Shown: positions 1 to 8,806 of the stretch, in pieces
How the letters are laid out: every line of letters begins with the position of its first letter
Position numbering within the stretch: the first letter of the stretch is position 1
Assembly: GCF_016411865.1 (NCBI RefSeq)
Contig: NZ_JAEKJA010000003.1
Location: 434,001-498,000 of the forward strand
Length of the DNA: 64,000 nucleotides
DNA from: Acuticoccus mangrovi
GTDB lineage: Bacteria; Pseudomonadota; Alphaproteobacteria; Rhizobiales; Amorphaceae
Reading direction: 5' to 3'
Translations under genes and position numbers: made by a program
Notes under the pieces: model-generated
Databases searched by the model: none
Told to the model about the DNA's origin: nothing
Seen by the model: the letters and a program-made list of their open reading frames with translations, nothing else

Positions 1-1
1 C

Positions 2-739
2 TCCGGCATCCCCGAGGCGATCTCGGCGGCGGTGTGCCCGTTCCCGACGGTCGAGGCGGCCTGCAACGCCACCATCCTCACCATCCAGTCCGGCATTCCC
101 GTCGCCCGCATCGAGCTGCTCGACGAGATGCAGATCCGCGCCGTCAACGCCTACTCCAAGCTGGAACTGCCGGAGCGGCCCACGCTGTTCCTGGAGTTCC
201 ACGGCTCGGAGGCCGGCGTGCACGAGCAGTCGGAGGCGGTCGCCGCCATCGCCGAGGAGCTCGGCGGCGGCCCCTTCGCCTTCTCCACCCGGCCGGAGGA
301 CCGCTCGCGGCTGTGGCAGGCCCGGCACGACGCCTACTGGGCCGCCCTCGCCCTGCGCCCCGGCTGCGCCGGCATCTCCACCGACGTGTGCGTGCCGATC
401 TCCCGCCTCGCCGAGTGCGTCGAGGAGACGCGGGCCGATCTCGCCGAGCTCGGCATCCTCGCCCCCATCGTCGGCCACGTCGGCGACGGCAACTTCCACA
501 CCCTCGTCCTCCTCGACAACGACGACGCCGGCGAGCGGGAGAAGGCCGCCACCTTCATCGCCCGCCTGTCGGAGCGGGCGGTGCGGATGGAGGGCACCTG
601 CACCGGCGAGCACGGCATCGGGCAAGGCAAGATGAAATATCTTCGCGCCGAGCTCGGCGGCACGGTCGACGTGATGAAGGCCATCAAGACGGCCCTCGAC
701 CCCGACGGCATCATGAACCCGGGAAAGATCTTTTATTAA
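2..739 (+). CDS. FAD-linked oxidase, GlcD / D-lactate dehydrogenase type (C-terminal part)
   Basis: The C-terminal 245 residues of a flavin-dependent 2-hydroxyacid dehydrogenase; the reading frame is open to the window edge, so the N-terminal FAD-binding (PP-loop) domain lies outside. Family hallmarks of the FAD-oxidase C domain are visible: a VGHVGDGNFH motif, the acidic/His pair expected to contribute to the active site, then CTGEHGIGQGK and a terminal LDPDGIMNPGKIFY. Such enzymes oxidise D-lactate or glycolate and pass electrons to cytochrome c or quinone. The length of the visible part suits the cytochrome-type D-lactate dehydrogenase, but glycolate oxidase subunit GlcD cannot be excluded without the missing half. 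The next gene starts about 90 bases downstream on the same strand and looks functionally unrelated. Confidence 0.85.
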   Translation, partial: SGIPEAISAAVCPFPTVEAACNATILTIQSGIPVARIELLDEMQIRAVNAYSKLELPERPTLFLEFHGSEAGVHEQSEAVAAIAEELGGGPFAFSTRPEDRSRLWQARHDAYWAALALRPGCAGISTDVCVPISRLAECVEETRADLAELGILAPIVGHVGDGNFHTLVLLDNDDAGEREKAATFIARLSERAVRMEGTCTGEHGIGQGKMKYLRAELGGTVDVMKAIKTALDPDGIMNPGKIFY

Positions 740-830
740 TTCGCCGTCATTTTGATCGCCCGACACGCATTCGTGGCCACCTGAGAGACGACGAGCCCCT
801 GCCGCGAGGGCGCATGGTTGAGGAGTGGGC

Positions 831-3800
831 GTGAACTGGACGATCATTGCGATCGGGGTGGCGCTGGTCATGGCGCTGACGGCGGCGGTCGTCGGCCCCT
901 ATTTCATCGACTGGACCGCCTATCGGGCGACGATCGAGGAGAACGCCTCCCGCATCCTCGGCACCGACGTCGCGATCGACGGCGACGCGGAGGTGCGGCT
1001 GCTGCCCCGTCCGCGGGTGAAGTTCACCAACGTGCGCATCGGCGCGGCGGACGCCCCGCTGATCGAGGCGGAGAGCGTCGAGCTCGACGTCGACCTCACG
1101 CCGCTCCTGAAGCGCGAGGTGCACATCCTCGACATGCGTCTCATCCGCCCCACCGTCTACCTGCGGGTGAGCGACGCAGGGCGCCTCGCCGTGCCCGACA
1201 TCACCCGCCCGCGACGCCTCGGCAGCTATTTCGACGTCGACCGCGTGATGGTGGAGGACATCGCGGTGGAGGACATGCGCGCCGTCCTCAGCGACGCGCG
1301 CAGCGGCCATACCCGCACGCTGGAGCACGTCTCCCTCACCGGCAGCGCCCGCTCGCTGCGTGGTCCCTTCAACGCCAGCGGCGCCGCCGTGGTGAGGGGC
1401 ACGCCCGTCGCACTGCGCATCGCCGGCGGCGCCCCCGAGGCCGACGGTTCGATGGCGCTCTCGATCCGTGCCACGCCGGAGGACGAGGACATGAGCCTCG
1501 GCTTCGACGGCACGCTGGTGCCCGCCCCGGACGCCCCCTCCCTCACCGGCCGGCTGACGGCGGAGAGCACCGCCGGGCCGCGCTGGTCGGCGCGCGGCGA
1601 AATGACGCTCGATCCGACCGCCCTTCGCGTCGAGCGCGGCGTGGTGTCGTGGGGCGATGCGCCAGCCCCGCTGGAGCTCGCCGCGAGCGCCCGCTACGCT
1701 CTCACCGGCGCCGATCCGCTGGAGGTGGCGTTGGAGGCCCGCCAGGTGGACCTCGACCGGATCGATCGCGCCATTACCGGCGCACCGCTCCCGGCAATCC
1801 CCGTGCCCGCCGCCGAGGCGGCGGCCGCCGCCCCCCTCGCCCCGCCGGCAGAGGCGATCGGCCGCCTCGCGACGCATCTCGCGCCCGTCGCCCATAGCCT
1901 CTGGGGCGCCGGCGGGCACGGGGTGGACGCGCGCGTGACGCTCGACATCGGCACCGTCGTCGCCGGTGGCGCGCTGATCCGCGACGTGACGGCCGCCTTG
2001 CGCACCTCGATCTCCGGCGTCGCGCTGGAGCGGGCCGAAGCGCTGCTCCCCGGCGACACCACCCTCGACGCCGACGGGCGCATCTCCGCCGCGGGCTTCT
2101 CCGGCCACGTCAAGGCGAGCGCGGCCCAGCCCGCCGCCCTCGCCCGCTGGTGGACCGGCGCCCCCTCCACCGGCCGCACCGTCGCCCCGATCATCCTCGA
2201 AGCCGACGTCGAGACGAGCGCGGCCGGCCTCGACGCGCCCCGCCTCGCCCTCAGGATCGGCGACACCGCGATCTCCGGCCGCGCCCGCCTCGCCGCCGAC
2301 GGGGGGGACGGCGCCCCCGCCCTCGAGATCGGCCTCAGCGCCCCGCTCCTCGACATGGCCGACGTCCGCTCCGGCGCCGGCCTCGTCGCCGAGGCGGGGG
2401 GACTGCCCGATCTCGGCGGCGCCAACGTCACCGTCGACCTCGCCGTCGACCGGCTGCGCGCCGGGCGCGTGGAGGGCTCCTCCCTCACCGTCGACGCCGA
2501 CTTCAAGGGCGACACCCTCACCATCGACGCCTTCGCCGCCGAGGACATCGCCGGCGCGCAGGTGTTCGCCTCCGGCTCGATCGGCGACCTCTACAACGAG
2601 CCCGTCGGGGTGATCGACGGCACCCTGCTCCTCAACGACGGCGCCTCGCTCGCCGCGGGGCTTCGCGAGGTGTTTCCCGACAGCGCCCTCGCCGAGGCGC
2701 TGGCGGCGAGGATGCCGGCGCTCGCGCCGGGCGACGTGCGCCTCTCCCTCTCCGGCCGGCCCACCGGAGCCTCGGCGGACCTTTCGGTGCGCCTCTCCGG
2801 CACCCTCGGCGGCAGCGACGTGGCGCTTTCGCTGACGGGCGCCCTCCAGGCCGATCTCCTGTCGCAGCCGCTCTCCCTCTCGCTGGAAGCGGCCAATCGC
2901 GAGGGCACCGTCCTCGCCCGGCAGGTCGGCCTCTCCACCCCCGACGCCGGCCACGACGCCGGGCCCGACGCCGCGACAGACACCACGACCGACACCAGCG
3001 CGACCGAGGGGCCGGCGACCCTCCATCTGCGCGCCTCCGGCATTCCGCGCGACGGCCTCGACACCACCGCGAGCGCCGAGGCGGCCGGCGCGGCGCTGCG
3101 CTATTCCGGCACCATCGGCTACGACGACCGCCCCTTCGCGACGGGCGATCTGGAGGCGAACGCCGAAAGCCTCGACCGCCTCGCCGCGCTGCTCGGGCAG
3201 CCGCTCCCCTCCGCCTCCGCCATCCGCCTCAAGGCCCACGCGGAGAGCCGCGACGACGGCCTCGCCCTCACCGATCTGCGCGGCTCGGTGGACGGCGTCA
3301 GCGTCTCCGGTGAGCTCGTCGCGGGGGCGGGGCAGGTGCACGGCTCGCTCGCGATCGGCGAGGTGGACGTCGCCGCCCTCGCCCGCCTCGCCCTCGGCAC
3401 CGACCTTGCCGCCGGGGCCGACGCGCCGTGGTCGACATCGGCCTTCGGCGCCCCCCTCCTGCCACCCCTGCCGGCGAGCCTCGACGTCACGACGCCCACG
3501 CTGCGCCTCGGCGCCACGCTGGTGCGCGACGCGAGCTTCACCCTCGCCCTCGGCCCCGATCGGCTGACCCTCGGCGAGGTCGGCGGCCGTCTCGGCGACG
3601 GCCTCGCCGCCGGCGACCTCGCGATCCGCCGGGAGGAGGGACGGGCGCGCGTGTCCGCCTCCCTCGCGCTCGACGGCGTCTCCCTCGGCGACTTCGCGTG
3701 GCGCACCGACAGCCGCCCGATCGCCACCGGCCGGCTCGACCTCGAAGCCCGGGCCGAGGCGGAGGGCTACACCCTCGCCGGCCTGATCGCCGGCCTCTCC

Positions 3801-4661
3801 GGCACCGGCGAGATCGAGACCGACGCGACGATGCGCCTGAGCCCGACGCCCTTCGACATCGGCGACGCCCTCACCGCCGCCGACGCGATGGACGCCGACG
3901 CCCTCGCCGCGGCCGTCGCGAGCCACCTCGCCGACGGCACCACCGCGACGCCCCTCGCGACGCCGATCGAGATCTCCGCCGGCGCCGCATCGGTGCGCGA
4001 GATCGCGCTCGGCACGGCGCTGCCGTCGGCCCCGGTCGGCCCGCCGACCCTCTCCGCCACGGCCGACCTCGCGGCATGGCGCCTCACCGGCAGCCTCACC
4101 GTGCCGGTCGCCGCCCCCGAAGGCCGCTCGCCCCCGGCGGTGACGGTCACCTTCGCCGGCCCGCTCGACGCGCCCCAGCGGCACATCGACGCCGCCGCCC
4201 TCGCCGCATGGCTGAGCCTTGCCCGACTGGAACGGCAGGTCGACGAGGTCGAGGCGCAGAACGAGGAGCTCGCCGCGGAAGCCGACGCCCTCAACCCGCC
4301 GCTCCCCGGCGATGAGCCCGCACGCGAGCCCGGGGCGGCCACGCCAGAGGCGACCACACCGACGCCGCAGGAGCCCGAGGTGGGAGAGCCCGAGGTGGGA
4401 GAGCCCGAGGTGGCGGCGCCTGGAGCGACGCCGTCCGCCGTTCCCGTCCCACCGCACGCGCCGGACGAGCGCAGCGAGCTCGCCCCGCCGGCGGACGCCG
4501 GGCAGACCGCCGCCGCGGCCCCCGAGCACGACGCCATCGGCGACCTGCTGCGGCGCACCTCGCCGGCGCCCGCCCCGTTCCGCGTGCGCCGCACCGAAGC
4601 GCCTGCCCCCTTCCGCATGCGCGAGGGCGATCGCGCCGCCGAGGCGCCCGCTCAGCCCTGA
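831..4661 (+). CDS. AsmA family membrane-anchored protein
   Basis: A 1,276-residue protein with one N-terminal membrane anchor (about residues 3-25) followed by PYFIDWTAYR and a long repetitive periplasmic region rich in beta-strand-like segments, typical of AsmA-like proteins. Members of this family are associated with outer-membrane biogenesis and, in the larger relatives, bridge-like phospholipid transport; which applies here is unknown. I chose GTG at 831 because AGGAG lies five bases upstream; GTG at 825 would overlap that ribosome site. The C-terminus (from about residue 1145) is a Pro/Glu/Ala-rich low-complexity tail with three PEVGE-type repeats and then a short conserved-looking end with FRVRR and FRMREGD. 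It appears to be a single-gene unit. Confidence 0.85.
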   Translation: MNWTIIAIGVALVMALTAAVVGPYFIDWTAYRATIEENASRILGTDVAIDGDAEVRLLPRPRVKFTNVRIGAADAPLIEAESVELDVDLTPLLKREVHILDMRLIRPTVYLRVSDAGRLAVPDITRPRRLGSYFDVDRVMVEDIAVEDMRAVLSDARSGHTRTLEHVSLTGSARSLRGPFNASGAAVVRGTPVALRIAGGAPEADGSMALSIRATPEDEDMSLGFDGTLVPAPDAPSLTGRLTAESTAGPRWSARGEMTLDPTALRVERGVVSWGDAPAPLELAASARYALTGADPLEVALEARQVDLDRIDRAITGAPLPAIPVPAAEAAAAAPLAPPAEAIGRLATHLAPVAHSLWGAGGHGVDARVTLDIGTVVAGGALIRDVTAALRTSISGVALERAEALLPGDTTLDADGRISAAGFSGHVKASAAQPAALARWWTGAPSTGRTVAPIILEADVETSAAGLDAPRLALRIGDTAISGRARLAADGGDGAPALEIGLSAPLLDMADVRSGAGLVAEAGGLPDLGGANVTVDLAVDRLRAGRVEGSSLTVDADFKGDTLTIDAFAAEDIAGAQVFASGSIGDLYNEPVGVIDGTLLLNDGASLAAGLREVFPDSALAEALAARMPALAPGDVRLSLSGRPTGASADLSVRLSGTLGGSDVALSLTGALQADLLSQPLSLSLEAANREGTVLARQVGLSTPDAGHDAGPDAATDTTTDTSATEGPATLHLRASGIPRDGLDTTASAEAAGAALRYSGTIGYDDRPFATGDLEANAESLDRLAALLGQPLPSASAIRLKAHAESRDDGLALTDLRGSVDGVSVSGELVAGAGQVHGSLAIGEVDVAALARLALGTDLAAGADAPWSTSAFGAPLLPPLPASLDVTTPTLRLGATLVRDASFTLALGPDRLTLGEVGGRLGDGLAAGDLAIRREEGRARVSASLALDGVSLGDFAWRTDSRPIATGRLDLEARAEAEGYTLAGLIAGLSGTGEIETDATMRLSPTPFDIGDALTAADAMDADALAAAVASHLADGTTATPLATPIEISAGAASVREIALGTALPSAPVGPPTLSATADLAAWRLTGSLTVPVAAPEGRSPPAVTVTFAGPLDAPQRHIDAAALAAWLSLARLERQVDEVEAQNEELAAEADALNPPLPGDEPAREPGAATPEATTPTPQEPEVGEPEVGEPEVAAPGATPSAVPVPPHAPDERSELAPPADAGQTAAAAPEHDAIGDLLRRTSPAPAPFRVRRTEAPAPFRMREGDRAAEAPAQP
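4371..4413 (+). repeat. 15-bp tandem repeat in the AsmA tail
   Basis: The 15-base unit GAGCCCGAGGTGGGA occurs twice exactly and is followed by a third partial copy. It is in frame and encodes Glu-Pro-Glu-Val-Gly repeats in the low-complexity C-terminal tail of the AsmA-like protein. Because the unit is a multiple of three, copy-number change would lengthen or shorten the tail without a frameshift. Confidence 0.8.
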
Positions 4662-4720
4662 CGGACCCGGCCGAGCCCCGCGCCATGCGCAAGCCTGCCT
4701 AACCCACAGCGCAGAGACCC

Positions 4721-4762
4721 TGCGACGCCTCCCTCGCTGCGTCGCAGCATCCATCGATTTTT
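4721..4762 (+). terminator. possible terminator after the AsmA gene
   Basis: Perfect 8-bp arms TGCGACGC (4721-4728) and GCGTCGCA (4739-4746) enclose a 10-base loop; a run of five T follows eleven bases later. The distance from stem to T-run is longer than in a canonical intrinsic terminator, so this is only a candidate. The rest of the 266-base spacer between the AsmA gene and the DUF1127 gene shows nothing else. Confidence 0.35.
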
Positions 4763-4927
4763 CCAGGGAATCCGGGAGGTCAGTCGCGTTCTTCGCGCGC
4801 TCCGCGGAGCCGCGTCGCCAGCATACCGCAATGCACAATCCAGCCATGCCGACGTGGCGGATCAACCCACCTCCGGCCCCGACTATGTCCGCACCAGACA
4901 GACATTCTCGATCAATCGGAGCGACCC

Positions 4928-5083
4928 ATGATCAACCGCATCCTTCGCAGCCTCTACCACTGGCGCGAGATGGCCGACACCGCCGACCAGCTCTCCCGCC
5001 TCAGCGACGACCAGCTGCGCGACATCGGCCTCAGCCGCGGCGACATCCCCGCCGTGCTGCGTCAGATGAACGAGGCCCACTGA
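4928..5083 (+). CDS. DUF1127 (YjiS-like) small protein
   Basis: A 51-residue protein beginning MINRILRSLYHWREMADT and continuing with LSRLSDDQLRDIGLSRGDI. That is the diagnostic DUF1127 motif (W-R-x-x-x-x-L, then LSDxxLrDIGLsRxDI). These short Arg-rich proteins are abundant in Alphaproteobacteria; some are linked to RNA turnover and to phosphate or carbon metabolism, but the role of this copy is unknown. The upstream base pattern lacks a strong ribosome site (GGAGCGACCC lies just before the ATG, with GGAG eight bases from it). The gene stands alone between the AsmA gene and a convergent lipoprotein gene. Confidence 0.85.
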   Translation: MINRILRSLYHWREMADTADQLSRLSDDQLRDIGLSRGDIPAVLRQMNEAH

Positions 5084-5247
5084 CGACCTCCCGCGCTTGC
5101 CGGAACCGGCAAGCGGCTCGAACGGCGTGACCATCACGAAGGCCGCCGTTCGGATCGACGCCCGTCGGCAGCGGCGGGCTCCGAGACCCCTCACGGCCCC
5201 CGCGGCCGTGCGCGACAGGCGCCCGCGAGGACGGACCAAACGTCCCC

Positions 5248-5877
5248 TCAGCGGGCGCTCGATCGCTTGAACCAGATGGCGAGCGGCATCACGTCCGGCT
5301 CCACGCCGTTGGCATTCGGCCACGAATCGACCGCCCATGGCGTCCCCCGTTCCGACACCACCACCGCGGTCGCATGCGGGTAGCGCCCGTCGAGGAAGAA
5401 GCCCCGCGCCACCGGCCCGCCCACCTTGTGGAAGCGCAACAGCCCGGCCTCGTTGGCCACCATCAGATAGCTCGTGGTGTTGCTCGCCTCGTCGAGGCAG
5501 TCCATCTGCCCCGCCTTGCCGGCGTTGTAGAGGTCGAGCCCGCCGATGTCGTCGGCGGAGCCGACCGGCTCGGCGACCCGCGTCTCCATCCAGGCGATCA
5601 GCTTGGCGATCGAGGCGCGCTCCTCGTCGGCCGTCTCCGGCGTGCCCATGACCTTGCCCATCTCGGCGAGATCCTCGGCATTGAACACGATCCCCGTCTT
5701 CAGCTGACATCCGAAGCCGTGGCACACGCTGACGCGCCCCGCCTCGCGCGGCGCGACGCCGTCGTGCGAGGCGAACCACATGCGCGGCTCGCCGCGATAC
5801 TGGTTGATGCAGCCGCCGACGAGGAGGACGACGGCAAGGACGGCGAAACGAAGCAACAATACTCTCCCTGCCGGCAC
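5248..5877 (-). CDS. lipoprotein of unknown function with a possible Cys-His-Asp triad
   Basis: A 209-residue protein with a classic lipoprotein signal: charged start, hydrophobic stretch and lipobox L-V-G-G-C with the acylated Cys at residue 23. After processing it should sit in the membrane facing the periplasm. I do not recognise a named family. A set of residues in the right order and spacing for a papain-like/transglutaminase-like fold is visible: Cys127 in MDCLDEASN, His168 in YPHATAVV and Asp184 in WAVDSWPN. This suggests a transglutaminase-like cysteine peptidase or an inactive relative, which is inference only. It is monocistronic, convergent with the DUF1127 gene and divergent from trmFO. 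Confidence 0.75.
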   Translation of the reverse strand: MPAGRVLLLRFAVLAVVLLVGGCINQYRGEPRMWFASHDGVAPREAGRVSVCHGFGCQLKTGIVFNAEDLAEMGKVMGTPETADEERASIAKLIAWMETRVAEPVGSADDIGGLDLYNAGKAGQMDCLDEASNTTSYLMVANEAGLLRFHKVGGPVARGFFLDGRYPHATAVVVSERGTPWAVDSWPNANGVEPDVMPLAIWFKRSSAR

Positions 5878-6038
5878 CGGACCGCGACGATCCGGCCCGT
5901 ATTGCCCCCATGTTGCCCCGATCTTGGCCGTGACGCGGCATCATGTTGGTTAACGATTTGGCGAGGTCGCTCCGTCGCCGCGCTTTTCCCCAACTTCACC
6001 GGTTGAACCCGGCGCCCCTCTCGGCCATGTAGGCGCCC

Positions 6039-7421
6039 ATGGCAGACATCGACGTGATCGGCGGAGGGCTCTCGGGGTCGGAGGCGGCTTGGCAGCTCGC
6101 CGAGGCCGGCCACCGCGTGCGCCTCCACGAGATGCGCCCCACCCGCACCACGGCGGCGCACCGGACCGACGGCCTCGCCGAGCTCGTCTGCTCCAACTCC
6201 TTCCGCTCCGACGACGCCGAGACCAACGCCGTCGGCCTCCTCCACGCCGAGCTGCGCGACCTCGGCTCGCTGATCATGCGTGCCGCCGACGCCCATCAGG
6301 TGCCCGCCGGCGGCGCGCTGGCGGTCGACCGCGAAGCCTTCTCCGCCGCCGTCGGCGCCGCGATCGCCGGTCATCCCAACATCACCGTCGTGCGCGAGGA
6401 GATCGCCGCGCTGCCGGACGGGGCCGCGATCGTCGCCACCGGCCCGTTGACGAGCGACGCCCTCGCCGCCGCGATCACCGTGCGCACCGGCGCCCATTCC
6501 CTCGCCTTCTTCGACGCCATCGCCCCCATCGTCTATCGCGACACCGTCGACATGGACGTCGCCTGGTTCCAGTCGCGCTACGACAAGCCCGGGCCCGGCG
6601 GCACCGGTGCCGACTACCTCAACTGCCCGATGGACCGCGACACCTACGAGGCCTTCATCGACGCCCTCCTGTCGGCCGACCGCGTGTCGTTCAAGGACTT
6701 CGAGGACACCCCCTATTTCGACGGCTGCCTGCCCATCGAGGTGATGGCCGAGCGCGGTCGCGAGACACTGCGCCACGGCCCGATGAAGCCGCTCGGCCTC
6801 ACCAACGCGCACGCGCCCACGGTCAAGCCCTACGCCGTCGTGCAGCTGAGGCAGGACAACGCCCTCGGCACCCTCTTCAACATGGTCGGCTTCCAGACCA
6901 AGCTGCGCTACGGCGCCCAGGCCGACGTGTTCCGGATGATCCCGGGCCTCCAAGGCGCCGAGTTCGCCCGCCTCGGCGGCCTCCACCGCAACACCTATAT
7001 CGACGGGCCGCGCCTCCTCGACCCGACCCTGCGGCTCACGGTGGCGCCGAACCTGCGCTTCGCCGGCCAGATCACCGGCTGCGAAGGCTACGTCGAAGCG
7101 ACCGCCACCGGCCTCCTCGCCGGCCGCTTCTATGGCGGCGAGTTGAGCGGCCGGCCGTTCGCCCCGCCGCCGCCGACCACGGCGATGGGCGCCCTCCTCG
7201 GCCACATCACCGGGGGCCACCTCTCCGCCGACGCGGCCGAGGGCCGGCCGCGCTCCTACCAGCCGATGAACATCAATTTCGGCCTGTTCCCGCCGTTCGA
7301 GGAGCCGGTGCGCCTGCGCGGCCGCCGCGCCGAGAAGAAGGCCCAGCGCAAGGCGATGTGGACGACGCGCGCCCGCGCCGACTTCGCCGCCTGGCAAGCC
7401 GAAGGCCGCGTCGGCGCCTGA
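6039..7421 (+). CDS. trmFO: Methylenetetrahydrofolate-tRNA (uracil-5-)-methyltransferase TrmFO
   Basis: TrmFO is the folate- and FAD-dependent enzyme that makes m5U54 (ribothymidine) in the T-loop of tRNA. The 460-residue product opens with the dinucleotide-binding motif [16 protein letters not shown], followed by LHEMRP and [10 protein letters not shown]. Cys51 in that motif and Cys230 in [14 protein letters not shown] correspond in position to the two catalytic cysteines described for the Bacillus enzyme. Length matches the family. The C-terminal [11 protein letters not shown] segment is also typical. The ATG at 6039 fits the conserved N-terminus. The gene is divergent from the lipoprotein gene and appears to be monocistronic. 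Confidence 0.95.
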   Translation: MADIDVIGGGLSGSEAAWQLAEAGHRVRLHEMRPTRTTAAHRTDGLAELVCSNSFRSDDAETNAVGLLHAELRDLGSLIMRAADAHQVPAGGALAVDREAFSAAVGAAIAGHPNITVVREEIAALPDGAAIVATGPLTSDALAAAITVRTGAHSLAFFDAIAPIVYRDTVDMDVAWFQSRYDKPGPGGTGADYLNCPMDRDTYEAFIDALLSADRVSFKDFEDTPYFDGCLPIEVMAERGRETLRHGPMKPLGLTNAHAPTVKPYAVVQLRQDNALGTLFNMVGFQTKLRYGAQADVFRMIPGLQGAEFARLGGLHRNTYIDGPRLLDPTLRLTVAPNLRFAGQITGCEGYVEATATGLLAGRFYGGELSGRPFAPPPPTTAMGALLGHITGGHLSADAAEGRPRSYQPMNINFGLFPPFEEPVRLRGRRAEKKAQRKAMWTTRARADFAAWQAEGRVGA

Positions 7422-7460
7422 GCCGCACCGGCGCCGCTCCGCCCGCGCGATGCCAGCCCC

Positions 7461-7489
7461 GCGACGGGTCGACCTGCTATGCCCGTCGC
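7461..7489 (+). terminator. hairpin downstream of trmFO
   Basis: Eight-base arms GCGACGGG (7461-7468) and CCCGTCGC (7482-7489) separated by 13 bases, about 40 bases after the trmFO stop. No T-run follows, so it is a terminator-like or transcript-stabilising hairpin at best. Confidence 0.3.
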
Positions 7490-7621
7490 ACCGGGTCGAC
7501 GAGGAACGCTTCGATGCAGTCGTGAACGGACCGTGTGACGTGGCGCCGCCGGTTCGGCCGGCCGCCGCGATTGAGTATAGGCCGCGGCGAGGACCCTCCG
7601 TCACGGCCTGAAAGGAGCAGG

Positions 7622-8806
7622 ATGGGCCACAGCGGAGCAGACGACCGCACGGTGCGCTATCGCGACATCGTGAACTCCTCGCCGAAGGCGCAGCTCGTCA
7701 TCGACGAGGCCTTCGTCGTCCACTACGCCAATCTCGCCTACTATCAGATGTTCGACGGCACGGAGGACGAGACGCTCGGCGAGGGCTTCTTCCGCCTCTG
7801 CCGCGGGGTCTGGGACACCGGCGCCCTGCGCACCCTGCTCGAGGCCGTGCTGCCGCACGACGTCTCCATCAACGGCTTCCTGATGGAGCAGCACTTCCCC
7901 GTCATCGGCCGTCGCATCCTCGCCCTCACCGCCCGCCGCGTGGTGCGCGACGGGGCGGGTACGGATCACATCCTCATCACCGTGCAGGACGTGACGAAGG
8001 CCGAAATGGCCCACCGCGCCGCCGCCCTCTACATCCGCAAGATTGACGCGATGATGACCGAGGTGCACCACCGCGTGAAGAACAACATCGCCTCGATCAC
8101 CTCGATGCTGCGCATCGAGAGCCGCAGCATTCCCCAGGGCACCGCCCGCGACGTGGTGGAGCGTATCGCCACGCGCGTGGAATCGATGGGCGCCCTCTAC
8201 GATCTCCTCGCCGTCAACGAGAACACCGGCGAGGTCGACCTCAAGCCCTATATCGGCAGCATCTGCACCTCGATCGAGCGGATGGCCGGCCCCGTCGTCG
8301 ACGGCTGGCGCATCACGGTGAGCGGCGACACCGCCACCATCAGCATCGACAAGGCGATCTCCGTCGGCGCCATCGTCAACGAGCTGATCGCCAACTCCAC
8401 CAAGTACGCCTTCCAGAACCGCACCACCCCCGGTACGATCAGCGTCACCACGGCGGTCCGCCACGACGAGCTCGTGATCGACGTGAGCGACGACGGTATC
8501 GGCCTCGAAGGCGACGCCGAAGCCCAGTCCACCGGGCTCGGCATGCGCCTCGTCGACATGTATCTGCGCGCCCTCGACGGCAAGATGGACCGCACGTCGG
8601 GGGCCGAAGGCACCCGCTGCCGGCTCACCATTCCCTTCGTCAACTATCAGGACGAGGTCGCCGCCCAGGCGGAAAGCGCGCTGCAGACCATCGCCGCGCA
8701 GGAGCGCGACGCGGACCGCTCGAACGCCAAGAAGCGGACGACCACCGCCGTCGCCGGGGACGCGATCGCCGCGCCCTTCAGCGTGGCGGCTCATCCCTCT
8801 CGCTGA
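7622..8806 (+). CDS. PAS-domain sensor histidine kinase, HisKA_2/HWE type
   Basis: A soluble 394-residue histidine kinase. A PAS-like sensor region spans about residues 12-125 (IVNSSPKAQLVIDEAFVVHYAN). The dimerisation/phosphoacceptor segment reads EVHHRVKNNIASITSMLRIE, the HisKA_2 signature, with His150 the likely phosphorylated residue. The ATPase domain shows NELIANSTKYAF (N box), DVSDDGIGL (G1) and STGLGMRLVDMYLRALDG (G2). Such kinases are common in Alphaproteobacteria and often feed the general stress or light responses. There are no membrane segments, so the signal is intracellular. AAGGAG at 7612-7617 fixes the ATG at 7622. No response regulator is adjacent. Its last 29 bases overlap the 3' end of the convergent DUF4153 gene. 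Confidence 0.88.
   Translation: MGHSGADDRTVRYRDIVNSSPKAQLVIDEAFVVHYANLAYYQMFDGTEDETLGEGFFRLCRGVWDTGALRTLLEAVLPHDVSINGFLMEQHFPVIGRRILALTARRVVRDGAGTDHILITVQDVTKAEMAHRAAALYIRKIDAMMTEVHHRVKNNIASITSMLRIESRSIPQGTARDVVERIATRVESMGALYDLLAVNENTGEVDLKPYIGSICTSIERMAGPVVDGWRITVSGDTATISIDKAISVGAIVNELIANSTKYAFQNRTTPGTISVTTAVRHDELVIDVSDDGIGLEGDAEAQSTGLGMRLVDMYLRALDGKMDRTSGAEGTRCRLTIPFVNYQDEVAAQAESALQTIAAQERDADRSNAKKRTTTAVAGDAIAAPFSVAAHPSR

Noticed and set aside
747-4865. A 1,372-codon open frame on the minus strand opposite the AsmA-like gene
   Set aside because: It is an artefact of extreme GC content; the translation is Gly/Arg/Ala-rich without any motif, whereas the plus-strand frame has a membrane anchor, ribosome site and family features.
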